DNA of 64,000 bases, taken from Mesodorylaimus sp. YZB2_4. Its lineage: Eukaryota > Nematoda > Enoplea > Dorylaimida > Dorylaimidae. Positions 37,484 through 49,937 of the stretch are shown in pieces. Positions within the stretch are counted from its first letter, which is position 1, and each line of letters opens with the position of its first letter. The stretch covers positions 310,001-374,000 of the forward strand of contig JASANH010000916.1 in NCBI GenBank assembly GCA_030248295.1. Reading direction: 5' to 3'. A program made the position numbers and the translations under genes. The notes below the pieces were generated by a model. That model was not told where the DNA came from. It ran no database searches and was given only the letters and a program-made list of their open reading frames with translations.

Positions 37484-39272
37484 ATGACGTTCAACGGGAA
37501 AGTTGTACTTGTGACTGGTGAGATTTTTGTGGAAGTTTCCGCATTTCTGAAATTTTTTGAGAGCAGCGTTGTTGGTGGTTTTTGGAAAGGGCGAATAAGA
37601 ACTGCAAGTCAGACTCCAATTTCCAGCCGTTTACTTTGAATTTCAGGCTCCAGTACTGGCCTCGGTGCACATATAGCCGTGCGTTTGGCAGCAGCAGATG
37701 CCAATGGCCTCGTCATTCATGGAAGAAATGAGCCCGCCTTAAAAGAAGTCAAGGAGAAATTGAACAAGACAAACCCAAAAACCAAGGTAATCCTCACTTC
37801 TTTCTCCAATCCTCAGTGTGTTCAGAACATGACAAATGCAAAACCAAAATAAAATTTCCAGGTTCACACAGTGGTTGGGGACATCGGTGATGAAAGTGTT
37901 CGACAGAAACTGGTGAATGAAACGATTCAGCATTTTGGAAAGCTGGATGTTTTGGTAAGCTACACACACTTATCTGTTGCGGGAAATCTTCCCCACATAA
38001 CTCCAGCAGATTTTGCTGTAAGCATGTGGGAAGATGTTTTATCACCCTCCTGTGCTTGAAGGTTGCTTTGTAAGGGCTATACGATTTTAAAGATCAGAGA
38101 TGGGACAAGGTAGCTCCAAATTAAGCATATTCTCCTAAGCATTATTCTCCAAATAATGCAATTTTCATTCTCTCGAGTATCACTTATGGCAAGTACCAAA
38201 ATTTACTGATCAGGTTTCAAATTTCAAATATTTCTTCTACTATATGTATTTTGTCATTCTGACGTCAATGTCAATTTTCACTGATCAGGTCTTATTGACC
38301 TACTCGATTTTATTATAAGCTCTGCCACCAAAAACTCTTGTCATTGTTTTAAAACTGTGCGTCTGGGCCTGTACTGCAATAAAAGAAGTGACCAGTGGAT
38401 CTTTGCTGACTGGCTCAGACTCCAGCTCTGGTTCCGTGCAGAAGATCGATTGCCAGACCAGCCTCTGTACCGTCCTGATTAGGCTCCATCACCACCACTT
38501 GGACACTGCAGGGTCTGTCTGGAGATGATCGATACCTCTTGCTGATTCCAGAATGATGGTCATCTGATCACCTGGACATGTCCAGTCTGGTCATCGCACT
38601 TTATCCTCTCTCATTCCAGATCAACAATGCAGGCATCTGGACCCCCAAGTCGTTCAGTGATTCACCAATCGAAGACTATGACAAGGTGTTCAATGTGAAC
38701 GTGCGCTCAGTATTCGCCTTGACCAAGTTGGCACTTCCTCATTTGATTCAATCGAAAGGGAATGTAGTGAATATTTCGTCGGAATTAGGGAAGAAACCAT
38801 TAGGTACTTCCACTTTCTACGGATGCTCGAAAGCAGCCTTGGATCACTTTACTAAATGCTTGGCCATAGAACTGGGGCCGAAGGGTGTTCGAGTGAATTC
38901 TGTCAAGTGCGTTCCGACTTTGATTAGCTCGCTCATGGTAATTGAAGCATCCTGTTTCAGCCCGAGTACTCTGCCAGAAACTGACGTGTTTAGCCGTGCT
39001 GGCGTGGGCGACTCGCAGAAAGAGGTAAGCTCACGATTGGAAAAACCGTTTGAAATTGAGACTCGCTCAATTGAGTTGAGCTCAACCGTTTGAAACTAAG
39101 AGGATTTCTGCTTTAGCAATTCGTTCAAAGAGTCGCTGGGCTTTACCCGCTTCGTCGAGTCGGTACCTTGGACGAGGTTTGTGATTCCATCCTATACATT
39201 GCTTCGGACAAGGCTACTTTCGTGACTGGAGCAATCTTCTCAGTCGATGGCGGATCCACCCTTGTAGGCTGA
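37484..39272 (+). CDS. SDR copy 2: short-chain dehydrogenase/reductase, intact, six exons, 257 aa
   Basis: Exons 37484-37517, 37647-37786, 37862-37954, 38620-38906, 38961-39024 and 39117-39272 join to 774 nt. The product is a classical SDR: VTGSSTGLGAHIA (TGxxxGxG cofactor loop, residues ~11-18), LVIHGRNE whose Arg suggests NADP(H) preference, VVGDI before the adenine pocket, INNAGIW, VVNISSELG (catalytic Ser), FYGCSKAALDHF (YxxxK) and FSVDGGSTLVG at the C-terminus. Length is usual for the class. It is probably cytosolic, as no signal or anchor is seen. The substrate cannot be told from sequence. It is flanked on both sides by damaged copies in the same orientation with the same intron positions, so it may be the only working member here. 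Confidence 0.93.
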
Positions 39273-40440
39273 ACTGCCAAATAAGGTTGGGCGCACAGCA
39301 CTGTGCTATCCAATCAAGTGATAAAATCAAGACTAATATCAACTTATTTGTTAGAGTTTTATATTTTTCGATTCCTTTTTGAAAGTAAAATAATTTTTTA
39401 AAATTGTTAACAAGGACAGGATGACAATTCTGTAACTTCTAAATGCCAGGTTAAAAACCAAATCTAAAAATTTCTGGGTAATGATCTACTAATCCAAGCC
39501 GAAAATATCAACAATGTGTAATGTCCAAAAATATCAAGTTTTTCCTGGTAATTATGCGATAAGGGCAAACGTGATGTTCTGAAAAATGGTGGAATCAAGT
39601 AGTGACAAAAGCAACAAATTTAAAAAATTGATCTGCTGATTAGTCAGAAAATACTGTAAAATTCAGGTTTCCGAATTGATTTGTTGTGGCTCATGTGAAC
39701 CACTTACAGATTAGTTGCAGCTAGTTACAAAATCACAATGCTCCCAGCTATGCAAAAAATGTTAAGTGACTTTCGCATCGTTTTTGTGCTAAATTTGGTG
39801 GCGATTTTCAAATCATAATAAAAATTACAAATATTCGAAGAAAATTAGTTGATGCATCTAGAATCGTTTCAACCATCCGAATGGCAATTACCTGCTGTGC
39901 AACCACATATCCAAAAAAACTGGGGAATGAGCATGCGTTGCAATAAGCTTAAATGCATGTACGTGAAGTCGACTGTATCTCTCAATTTTCCATGCAGCTC
40001 GTGACAACAGTCATTTTCAGCATTGTCTGCACATCGTTTTCTTCATGAAAAGGTCAGCAATCCAGGTTTAGCAATCCCATCACAAGTTTTGTATCACTGC
40101 ATATCACTTACCATTTACATACAACTCGCCTCCGCTCCCCCAACTCTACTGACGCTAGCCGTCACAAGCATCTTGACGTAATCCTCCTTATCTAGCGAAC
40201 CTGCTATTGTGCAATTCACCTTTATCTCTTGCAGCGAATGGGCCGGGACTATGGGGAGGGGAAAGCAGTTTATATATTGAGCTAGTTCTGTTAGCAGATA
40301 ACTCATCAAGCGCTGCCTCGCCGTCCTAATCTAAGGCCGCGAGTTTGATTGCCCAGCAACGCTATCAAGCTGCTATTATTCGTAGCTGATAAAGCCAGCT
40401 TGTCTCTACATTGCCGCAGTGAGCAACCAGTAGATTGAAG
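39273..40440. other. Spacer between SDR copies 2 and 3
   Basis: A/T-rich DNA without coding signal. The right end carries the conserved TATA-like box of copy 3. Confidence 0.5.
40266..40279 (+). promoter_or_regulatory. TATA-like box upstream of SDR copy 3
   Basis: cagtttatatattg, 162-175 bp upstream of the copy 3 ATG, matching the box before copy 2. Confidence 0.5.
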
Positions 40441-40787
40441 ATGTTTAAGGGAAAAGTCGTTATTGTTACTGGTAAGTTATTGGTGTGAGATTGCTGGCAG
40501 GTCATGTGGTCTCAGCCATTTCCTCGAAACAGCTAGTAGATTTCTTCAACATGCTGTGACACTCCTAAAACTCTGGAGCCACTGCCTTTTCTATAGTAAA
40601 TGCAAAACGGCGCAACGTTGCAAGCTTTGGGAATGAAAGATAAAGCAAAAAGCAATAAGCTACGGTGTACGCATGTGGGTATAAGGAAACTATACGACTA
40701 AATCTACAATCTGAAACCTCAGCGGTGCCATACTGCCCTCATGTACTACATTTAATATCATTCTGCATCATCTAACTAGGTTCCAGC

Positions 40788-41944
40788 CCAGGATCGACTG
40801 AACACAGTTTTTGCACCGAACCGAACCTTACCGAACTTTTTCTCAAATCTCACCGAACCCGAACCGAACCGGACCGAATTTTCTATGTTCACCCTTAGCA
40901 CATCCAACATAAAGTATCATCTTCTATATCGAGTGCCAGAAAGAATGACCCGCTAATGTTTCGTCTTCTACCAGTTTTGCCTCTACCAGCCTTCTACCAG
41001 TTATCGCGGTAAATTTGATACCATTGTGTTCAGCATTCGATTCCGAGTCAGTTTGACCTATTTTGCTAGCCATTATATTCACCATTCGTTTTTAAAACGC
41101 GATATAGCCGAAGCACCAACTGTCACAACTTTTTTCACAATATCCAAACGAATTCGTTTCGGCAAGCTTTAACTCAGCTTTTTGAGTTGCTTCGGACTTT
41201 ACTCGATCCCAGTTCATTGCATAAGCAAATTCTTCCCAGACTGAGTAGTCTAATGGTTCAAATCGGGACTATTCAGAGGCCAACGCTTAGCTTCGATAAA
41301 ATCAGGGAAAGTGATCCCTGCACCATTTCTCTGAATCTTTGTGGGGTTGAGCCTTCGCGCCATCTTGCTGAGATGTCCAGTTGTTCCCAAATACCTTTCT
41401 TCCATATTTCTCAGCTGCTGGCAAACCATTTCCATATGAACGGAATCATTGACTGTAACTTTACCCAACATGACCAGCGGTGTAACCAAAGTTCTGAGGT
41501 CTCAACTTTTCATTTGTTGTACAGGCAACAGTTCAGTATTATGGACACTGATTTGTGAGTGCACTGCCTGATGAAGCAAATGCTATGTCCTTCCTGTGTT
41601 AGTGTAAAGTTTACTACAACGCGACTGCTTCCGTAAAAAACTAGCCATTTATGTTAGTGTCATTCTTTATGGCACCCGATATTTTCAAAATATTCAGAAG
41701 TCACTCCTTTTTAACCATTTTTCAAGTTGAAATTTTGAAGATAGTGAAGAATGGACTAGATAATTAAGAAAAAGGGACAGAGAAATTTATAGCCAAAACG
41801 AAACCTCAAACAAAATGACCGCGTTTTTCCCAATATAAGGGGGATTGTTCGGTTCGGTGGTTCGGTCCAAAAAAGCCGGCTCGGTTCGGTTCGGTAAAAA
41901 TCGCCAATCCGGTGGTTCGGTTCGGCCGGTTCGGTCGATGCTGG
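40788..41944. mobile_element. hAT-like non-autonomous element with CCGAA-rich ends, 1157 bp
   Basis: Terminal inverted repeats start CCAGGATCGACTGAAC on the left and, read in reverse, CCAGCATCGACCGAAC on the right. Both ends continue into ccgaaccgaacc arrays. Exact 8-bp target duplications GTTCCAGC lie at 40780-40787 and 41945-41952. An 8-bp duplication is the hAT hallmark. Deleting the element and one duplicate leaves tag|GTTCCAGCACTGG, a normal 3' splice site and exon start, which validates the boundaries. No hAT transposase is encoded. A decayed mariner fragment lies inside. Confidence 0.85.
41140..41490 (-). mobile_element. mariner-type transposase fragment nested in the hAT-like element
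   Basis: The minus strand reads TFPDFIEAKRWPLNSPDLN, the conserved C-terminal block of Tc1/mariner transposases, and in a neighbouring frame LDYSVWEEFAYAMNWDRVK, the continuation. The preceding MVTPLVMLGKVTVNDSVHM resembles the segment before the catalytic core. The frame is broken and both ends are missing. Confidence 0.7.
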
Positions 41945-42985
41945 GTTCCAGCACTGGTATCGGCGCGCACCTGGCTACTAGATTCGCTGCCGAAGGTGCA
42001 AGTGGACTGGTCATTCACGGCAGAAAAGAAGGCGCTTTGCAGGAAGTCAAACAACGTTGTGAAAAGGCTGGTAATGGAATCACAAAGGTAAGGCTTCTTC
42101 AAATTGGGTCAACTACGCTTTGCGAAACATATCCTTGCGTTATACAAAACGAGAAGACACATCAAAAAGAATTATTTTAGACAGATATTGTAATGTAAAG
42201 TATGGTTTAGTGCACAACAGCATTAGAGACCAGCTACAGTCACATGCTTACGTTCCGTACGCAAGTAGTTCATGTTATTATCTCCAGTCACCTTTTCCCA
42301 CGCCGACCACTGACCATCAAAAATTAACTCATACAATATGTAGATTTTGTTTCATTAAACCATCACGGAAATATTTATATCTCCTTTTACTTCAGGTTCA
42401 CCATGTAGTCGGTGACATATCGGTTGCAGAAGTGCAACAAAAACTGATCAAGGAAACTGTCCAACACTTTGGAGAACTGGATGTTCTGGTAAGCAGCTCA
42501 ACTTTCATGAAACCTGATTCATGAAGTAGTATGTAATATCTGCTCAAGTTTTCGATGACAGGTGAACAATGCTGCTCTATACGATCCCCGGTCATTCTTT
42601 GCGTCACCAATGGACTTGTACGACAAACTGTTCACAGTCAACGGTCGTTCTCTGATCGCCTTGTGTCAACTAGCAGCTCCAGAACTGATCAAAACGAAAG
42701 GGAATATCGTCAATGTCTGATGTGGCCATAAAACCAGTCACTTGGGCGATGTTCTATGCCTTGATCAAATCGACGGTCGATCACTTCACGAAGTGTTTAG
42801 CTGTGGAATTGGGACCGAAGGGAGTTCGAGTCAATGTTGTCAAGTAAGTGCAAACTTGTTCCTCACTGAGCAAAAGCAGATCAGCACGATTTACTTGGTA
42901 CAATGGTAAGAAATTAGCTGTCCTTCAAGACTGAGAAAGGGATTGAACGTTCACTTCTACTTATATCAAGCACCACAGACGCACT

Positions 42986-43142
42986 CAGGGAGAAAAACAA
43001 AAACAAAAAGCGAAGCACCAAAAACCAACCCACAAAACCCCGCGAAAAGGCCAGCAACCCCCCCCCACAACCAAAAAACCCCCGAAAAGCGCCAAAACCA
43101 CCCCCGCCCCCAAAACCCCCCCCCCCCCAAAACCACACCACC
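42986..43142. repeat. 157-nt stretch without a single T
   Basis: In intron 4 of SDR copy 3, bases 42986-43142 contain only A, C and some G, moving from aaaaacaaaaac words to C8-C14 runs. Such strand asymmetry could form i-motif or triplex DNA, or reflect slippage growth. Confidence 0.85.
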
Positions 43143-44660
43143 TTTTTGTTTTCTCTGTGATAGCTACTGATAATAATCTGTTGAGATGCCATTCACTATG
43201 ACCAATAGGAAAATATGGGCGAGTGCTGATACTGTAGTGTTTTGATAGATATGATGACACAGGGAAGCGCTAGGCCGTCTCAGGGTGTAACGGTGGAAGG
43301 CGTCTATCAGCTTGCTTGGAGAGCTGAAAACCACTAGTTTTGGAATTCCACCTGCCAGACAACGCAGTATATGAAGTTCTGTCTGCGCCTTGCACGCCTG
43401 GCCTGTTGGTGGATGACTGATGGATCCTTCATCCATAGAGGGTCGATAAACAAGGAGAGCCCACTAATCTGGGTCCCAGGCGTGGGTATGGTAACACAGA
43501 GAGCAACCACAGGCGGTACTACAGACGTCGCTCATCGTCAGTAGCGACAAGCACGCGCTGATGCTCGGCATGCATTAGAAAGATAGAAGGCCTGTGGGAA
43601 AACAAATTGCTGCAACGACTAGGATGGGAAAAGCTTCATCAGGGCCAGCTAATACAGTTATTTTTGCCATAATCCTGTCCTGCGCTTTTTCACCTTGCGA
43701 GAAGTCGACAGTGAGCACAAGACACACAGGTTAACCCTCCAGCTGCACTCTCTAAACAAAAAAAGCAGTCAGTTACAGTTATCTGGTCAGTCGCTGCATC
43801 TTTTTTCAGCCCTGGATTCTTTCCAGAGACATATGAACTAAGCCGCGCTGGAATCAATGACAACGATCAGCAGGTAATGTACAGTCCAGAAACTATTAGG
43901 GTATTTTTCCACTTGCAGTTCTCTTCGTTTACAGTGGTGCGTGAAAATGGCCAGTGAGGCCTACCCGTTGGGCAGGACGGGCAAATTAGACGAAGCCTGT
44001 GATGCAATATTGTACCTGTCGTCAGAGCAAGCCTCCTTTGTCACTGGCAATCTGATGCCAGTCGATGGCGGCAATTTGGCGCAGATTGCACGATCGTGAC
44101 GGAAGGGCACTGTCGTGTAGGCGCAGTGGAAGTAGATGTTGTTAACACGACATAGCAGAATTACGTGGATGCCGTGCGTCGTGTTGATTGGAAAGGCTGA
44201 GAGGCACAACCATTCGCTAATGAACCCAAAGTCTCAAGAGAACAGCAAACCATAAACAAGGGCCTCCTGCAATTACATGACAAAGAAAACCGGTATATTT
44301 CCTATTATCAAAGGGTGAGGTGGATAGGTGGTCTTATTACAAGGGCAAAGGGCAGGTAGTCTGACAATGTCAATAAAGAAGAAACTGAAATAAGTGCGCT
44401 AGAACTCGCGAGTGTATCTTCGCGACAGGCACAGAGGCATTGATGATGATTGTTTTATAAAGATGAGACGTATTGAAGATTTTCGTTGAAAAGACCAACA
44501 CATTGCTCGTTTTTCAATGACTTTTTCTTTTTTACGATTTTGTTAAAAACGCTGAATTGTGACAATAAAACGTTCCAACTTGTGTGAAGATGATGACTAT
44601 TAGAAACGCGCTTGAACAAAAATGCAAAACACAAAGAACGAAAGTCAATACAAAAACGTT

Positions 44661-44732
44661 AGGTTCCACCGAGATTTGAACTCGGATTGCTGGATTCAAA
44701 GTCCAGAGTGCTAACCATTACACCATGGAACC
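44661..44732 (-). tRNA. tRNA-Gln: tRNA-Gln (TTG)
   Basis: On the minus strand: acceptor GGTTCCA with TGGAACC, discriminator T, A box TGTAATGGTTAGCA, anticodon loop CTTTGAA (TTG), T arm CGAGTTCAAATCTCG. A T5 run 7 nt downstream fits termination. Intact. Confidence 0.95.
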
Positions 44733-45673
44733 GAAGCACAAGTGGGAATATATTTTGGGCAAATATGTTAGAGGTGTTTCAGGGCAATAGCAATTTGATG
44801 GCAGTGATTTGATGTCCGTAGATACTACATCGGCAGCAGTGGCGGCCCATGGATGAATTGTGGGTAGGCCCATATGCCTCCTGGCCCCTAGAAATCTTGG
44901 ACCATGTAAAAAATTTTGAAGGATCCTCCTATTCATTATGGCAAGATATTGTCCCCCCTCCATTCTCAAATATGCCTAGGATGAAGTACAAAAGGTGGGG
45001 AAAGTAGCCGCAAGGTTTGGAGGCAAGGTTAAAGGCGAGCTTACTACCGTTGCAAAAACTGCAAAACTTCTAGTTTTACGCATAAATTCTGATGAGAATT
45101 AAACTCGAAAAGCATACTTACAGACATGTCGTGGTTGGAGATATGGCCCGCCTAAAAGCCGCTGTAGATTTGTGTACCTACTGCAGCTGTTCTCTAAACG
45201 ATGTAGCAAAATAGGGCCTGATGAAAATTTCAATTTGATGGTCATGGCTAAACAATTTTTTCTCTCGCACACAGTTCAGTAACAAAAAGAGCTTCTCAAA
45301 GCCCGGTAACATGATAGTTTGTACTTACAGCGCACATTTTCAGGAAACACGTATCAGTAGAATCATCGTCTCCTTGCAAACGTACAAATCCGAAAATGTT
45401 AGCGAGGCCATCAACTAGAAGCTAAAACTCTGTATTCATTATGACGTAAAGCCCATCATAGATGTTTGGCTGTCGGCGGTAAAGACGCTTACTTACTGTA
45501 GTTGTTAGCAGCCCCCAGAACACAAATTCAACTTTTCGCGCGCGAATCTAACTTTTACCCAAAAATTCGCGCCCGACGCGGCTGTGCGCGTTTTAAATAT
45601 TGAACCGCCCTTTTCAAAACGGGCTGTATAGGTACTGCCTGCACATTACGAATTACGATGTGCTACAATCAAA
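44733..45673. other. Stretch with no assigned gene
   Basis: Nothing coding is supported. The right end (about 45535-45600) is CpG-rich with cgcgcgcgaat and cgcgcccgacgcg words and could be a promoter for the small candidate gene that follows. Confidence 0.3.
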
Positions 45674-45993
45674 ATGCGGGATAACTGCGAAAAAGCTACT
45701 TTTGAGAAAGTCGTGGTTGAAGTATTTGAGACGGCCGTGCCCGCACGACTGGCGCACACCAGGTATGTCGCTAAAATGCAGATATGTCTGCATACAATGC
45801 AGTATATCTCATTTTACAGAAATCAGTTATCCCATTTTGATTGCAACACATCGATTAGAGTTAAAAAAGGAGGATCAGGTCCCTGCTGTTTTTTTATGCC
45901 AACCTGAAACACCCAAAGTATCCTTGCTCGAATCGAAGCGCCACATACCTAAACGCTTTAGGGCGAACTGGAATATATCTAAAATATTAATTT
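45674..45993 (+). CDS. Candidate small two-exon gene, unrecognised
   Basis: Exon 1, 45674-45762, begins MRDNCEKATFEKVVVEVFE and ends at donor AG|GTATGT. Two acceptors close by fit: 45820 would end at 45907 (58 aa in total), and 45827 would give a longer tail with RLELKKEDQVPAVFLCQPET ending at 45993 (about 85 aa). The longer form has more protein-like composition. I know no relative. Support is only the splice signals, the open frames and the CpG-rich DNA just upstream. Confidence 0.35.
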
Positions 45994-46087
45994 AACGCCC
46001 TCGCTGATTGATGCATCGCATTAAACTACGTATATTTCCAATATATCTTTAAAAAAGGAAACAATTTGAAAGTAGGATCAAAAGTTC

Positions 46088-46159
46088 TTCCCATGCCGGG
46101 AATCGAACCCGGGCCGCGTGGGTGAAAGCCACGAATCCTAGCCACTAGACCACATGGGA
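46088..46159 (-). tRNA. tRNA-Glu: tRNA-Glu (TTC)
   Basis: On the minus strand: acceptor TCCCATG with CATGGGA, discriminator A, A box GTCTAGTGGCTAGGA, anticodon loop CTTTCAC (TTC), T arm CCGGGTTCGATTCCCGG. A T4 run downstream. Intact. Confidence 0.95.
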
Positions 46160-49100
46160 GGATATCCGAGTCAGCTGTGCACCAATAATCAAACATATCT
46201 GTTATAGCCATCAACAGCGCAAAGTAGCACCCAGTTTGGCCACCTACGTGGAGGACATGCACGAGGGGACTAGCAGACATAACCCGGTGGTCATGGACGA
46301 GAACTTCGCCAGGCACATACGGCTGGGAGTCAGGGAATACTGATGGAGTGGAGCCACGATCAAAAATTGTGCTCTGCTTTCGAAACGCCGAGCATGCATC
46401 GTGCGCTAACAACAAGCACATTTTTGCTGTATGCAAAATGGCGATTCAACTCAAAGTCTACGTCGTGTTTTCGGACTCTATGAATAGGATATGCCTTATT
46501 CGTCCGCATGAGTATGTGGTTGATCGGCACAGCGTTTTTGAAGCCGCTGCGATCTGGATTGACTCGAAAATAAAAATATCATCAGAATAAACTAAGCATC
46601 TCATATACGTTAGGTTCGCTAAAACTAAAGTCATAAGTCAGCTGGTGAGTCTAAGCCCTAAAGGCAAAACCTTGAATTTAGTTGTTGCGCCTGCCACAGA
46701 CACAAAATGCTGTCTCCTCTTTATCGCCATCCTTTATCTTCATCTGCCAATATCCTCAGATAAGGTCAAGGTTTCAAAAGAATTTTCCTCCGGCATGGAT
46801 CAGATCGTCCATATGCGGCAGCGCTTTTCTTCTCGTATAAAGCAGTGTTTGTTGAGTGTAACAGATTACTGCTTTTTGGCAAGGTCAGGACACTGCGTTA
46901 CATGTATTTGTAGAATAAGCAAGACGCGAGAAATGAAGGGAGAAGTTCAAAGGGCTGGACGGATTGACTGTGCATATGTTACTCATGTTCATGTTCATGT
47001 TTATTACATCAGCAAACGCTCATGCGCACTCGAGGACTAGGGCAGAATGGTTCGTGAATGGGCTCAAAGATGGTCGATTATGTGATTTCGGGCAAATGAA
47101 TGTCGCTCTGTTGTGCTTCGTCGACTCAACGACATAAATAAAGGTAGGCTTCTAGTAAACTATTCTGCTAACAACCATATTGCGAAATATATTACCGTAA
47201 AAAATATGCTTTGCTAACGCACGAAAAGAACCCATTATCCAGAAGCGATTGTAATATCTATTACATCACAGATGTACTGTAAGTGCATGGCTAAAAACTC
47301 TAAAGGTGCGCATCTACTTTGTGACTATTCACTTCTTATCCTGGCTGCCCCAAAATAGGAATGCTACTCGCATAAAAGGAACGCATGGAGTCGTCTTACT
47401 GTCCGTTCTTGTGTTCGCACTGCCTTCGATGCTAAAAAAGGCAGAAAAAGTTAACCGAAATTGAGTTCAGTCAGATGTGTGTTATTGTCCTCAAAATTAT
47501 GTATGTTTCATTTATGGGCACACAAGTTTCATGTTGGGAGAACGATGTAAAACAGGTCTTTTTGGATTCTAAAGTTTGCTTTTTTCAGGAAAATTCAAAC
47601 TTCTTTGAATTGAGTAAAGCGCCAGCCACCCCTAACAGTACGGCGTGTGCGCTTGCTATGTACGGGCAGCCTTGATACAGTTTGGAATAATTTTCAGTTT
47701 CAGTTTAGTAACTGAATCTCCAAATGTGTCAATTAAGTGGATCTTAAAAGATTTAGTTGACTGAATTTAACTGAATGATTCAGTTTTTCTGGCAAAAAGT
47801 CTTCGTATCTAAAAAATGAAAGCTTGCTGAGCAAAATCTCCACATTTTCTTCAAATCTCCTCAGCTCCAAATTTTCTTCATGCAGACTTGAACCTCACAA
47901 GGGAATCTTGTTAACCGTTAAAGTCAAACTTGACATCGGCAATGATTGTAACTTGTGTAGGCGCAAAAGAAAGCAAGGCATTGGGGCCGTCTGGCCAATT
48001 GGTCAGCAGTGGTCAGCACCCTAAGTCCTGCGAGTTTTTTGAAACTTTCCTGCCTTGTCGGGTCTTCTGTGGAAAAATCCCAAACTCGAGTGTTGGAACA
48101 CGGAGCTCAAAACCCCAACGTAAACCGAGTTCAGAGAAGCTCTGCAAGTTTTTCCAGTTCTCTGTTGTCCAGTACTCTGCCTTCTTGTCACATAGGGATT
48201 CAAAAAGAGCAGGACTTTAGTCGCTGACCAGCTTTCCAGGCGGGTCCAATTTTTTCAAAAGGCTTTCTTTTGTGCCTAGGAAAAAATTACAGTCGTCGGA
48301 GGACTTCGTGATGACATTAATTTGATAACATCTAGTTTACACTTTACCAATGGGTGAGATTTTTTAGAATAAAAAAATTTGCGCTTCCCAAAACCTTTGT
48401 TTTAATATCGCTTTTAATCTCTGCCTCTATCAATGAAGATACAAAGCACAAGTGAAAAGAACAAAACAAAACTCGAGAAGTTCGAAGCTACTGAAAGTCG
48501 CAACTACAGTAAAGATAAGAAGCAGCCAGCAAACGAGTCTACGCCAGACAGGACAAGCTTCAAAACAGCAACACTGCCTGTCACAGCGGGCATAAAGTTG
48601 GTAATCAGAACAGACAGCCCAGCTGTCATCATGACCGACCGTCGGACCAACGATGACCCGTGAGAAGAAATTCAAAGTCGGCTTTCCGCACCATGGGCAA
48701 AAACGGTTCAAGTTCTGTACACTTTGAAGCCGTCCTAAAAAATATTGAGTTTCTGTTAAATGCGACCAATCAATACGATTTATCTGACATACTGTAGCCA
48801 TGGCTACAGCTATAGTCTATCTGACACATCTGTGGTCATACTTTTTCAACGTGTCCTCAAACTATCGGAACCTGCTCAGCACTGCTGCCCTTATCAAGAC
48901 CCTTTTAGGACACCTTTTCGATGTTTCGACACACTATTTGAATATTCGACACACTGAACAAAATGGTTTATGACTTTGTGCATTTTTAATAATGTGCTAA
49001 TGTACCAACAATAAAGCTGGAAACAATATAATTCTGGCAAGGCATACAGCGGCACAATCAGCACGTGGACAATATTAACACTAGTCACTTTTCGTATAGC

Positions 49101-49937
49101 GAGAAAAGTTTTCTCCACCTTTGAATATTCTTCAGAACATAATTTTCAATGAATAATTTCCTTATTTTTATTCTTCCGTTTTATCCGACAAAGCTGTGGT
49201 CATGCTTTTCCAAAGTGCCCTCAAACTATCGGAACCTACTCAGCTCTGCTGCCCTTATCACGGCCTTTTTATGTGCTTCTGATTACACAGTATTTTAATA
49301 TCTCAAGTGCACAAACTGGGGCACGATTTTGTCATCTGACGATTACATGACACAGGCAGTTCAATATCAACGGCAGTTGCACTCTCAACACAGGTGGGTG
49401 GCGAGTAATAGAATCCGCCCTAGAACAAACTGTGCTGTACACAAAAACTGATTGGACCATCACAGTGAATCTCACGTGTCAGCATCTCAGCTCAGTACAC
49501 CCTTCAAATGAATGATACATAGATTGTATATCACATGCAAGGTTACGTTTTTCATATTCTGCTCTGTGGACTATTCAGTCAGCCAACAATATACACACTG
49601 TAGCAACCACACAATACACCTGTATGCATGCGTGTGCTGTACATACAGTTCAAATGGGTTTATACAGCACGAAATCCGTTTTCGCTGTACCAAATATACC
49701 ACTGATCCAGTAGATCACATATCGATTTATAAGTAGCTTCGAAAAAAGCTGTGCGATAAAGTCTTTTGCAAACACCATTGCTTACAACAGACTCAAACGT
49801 GGGAATGTCAACTACAAGAGAGTAAAACTATACGAAGCCTTTTTTCAAATTGCAAATTCGTAATGGAAAACCACACTGACATACAGTATATACTGTATAA
49901 GATAACTGTCAAAAGCGCCCACCGTACTCCTTCTCCA
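46160..49937. other. Long stretch with no assigned gene
   Basis: No exon chain or known domain was found on either strand. A duplicated segment is described at 48818-49330. The right end is the 3' flank of the receptor gene. Confidence 0.4.
48818..49330. repeat. Tandem duplication of a ~140-bp segment
   Basis: 48818-48960 and 49190-49330 share ctcaaactatcggaacct and gctgcccttatca in the same orientation, ~364 bp apart, with about 70-80 percent identity by eye. Confidence 0.6.

Larger units (their letters stand above)
40441..44099 (+). pseudogene. SDR copy 3: short-chain dehydrogenase damaged by insertion and a 5-nt loss
   Basis: Exon 1 is 40441-40471 (MFKGKVVIVTG). Exon 2 is 41945-42087 (SSTGIGAHLATRFAAEGAS) but its acceptor AG now lies 1.16 kb away, left of a hAT-like insertion. 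Exons 3 (42396-42488), 5 (43810-43873) and 6 (43935-44099, ends VDGGNLAQIARS) are open with good splice sites. Exon 4 (42562-42843) is 282 nt against 287 in copy 2. The loss, just after GNIVNV, creates an immediate TGA and shifts the rest, although FYALIK (YxxxK) and LGPKGVRVN survive in the shifted frame. Two independent lesions indicate a pseudogene, although decay is slight. Confidence 0.85.
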
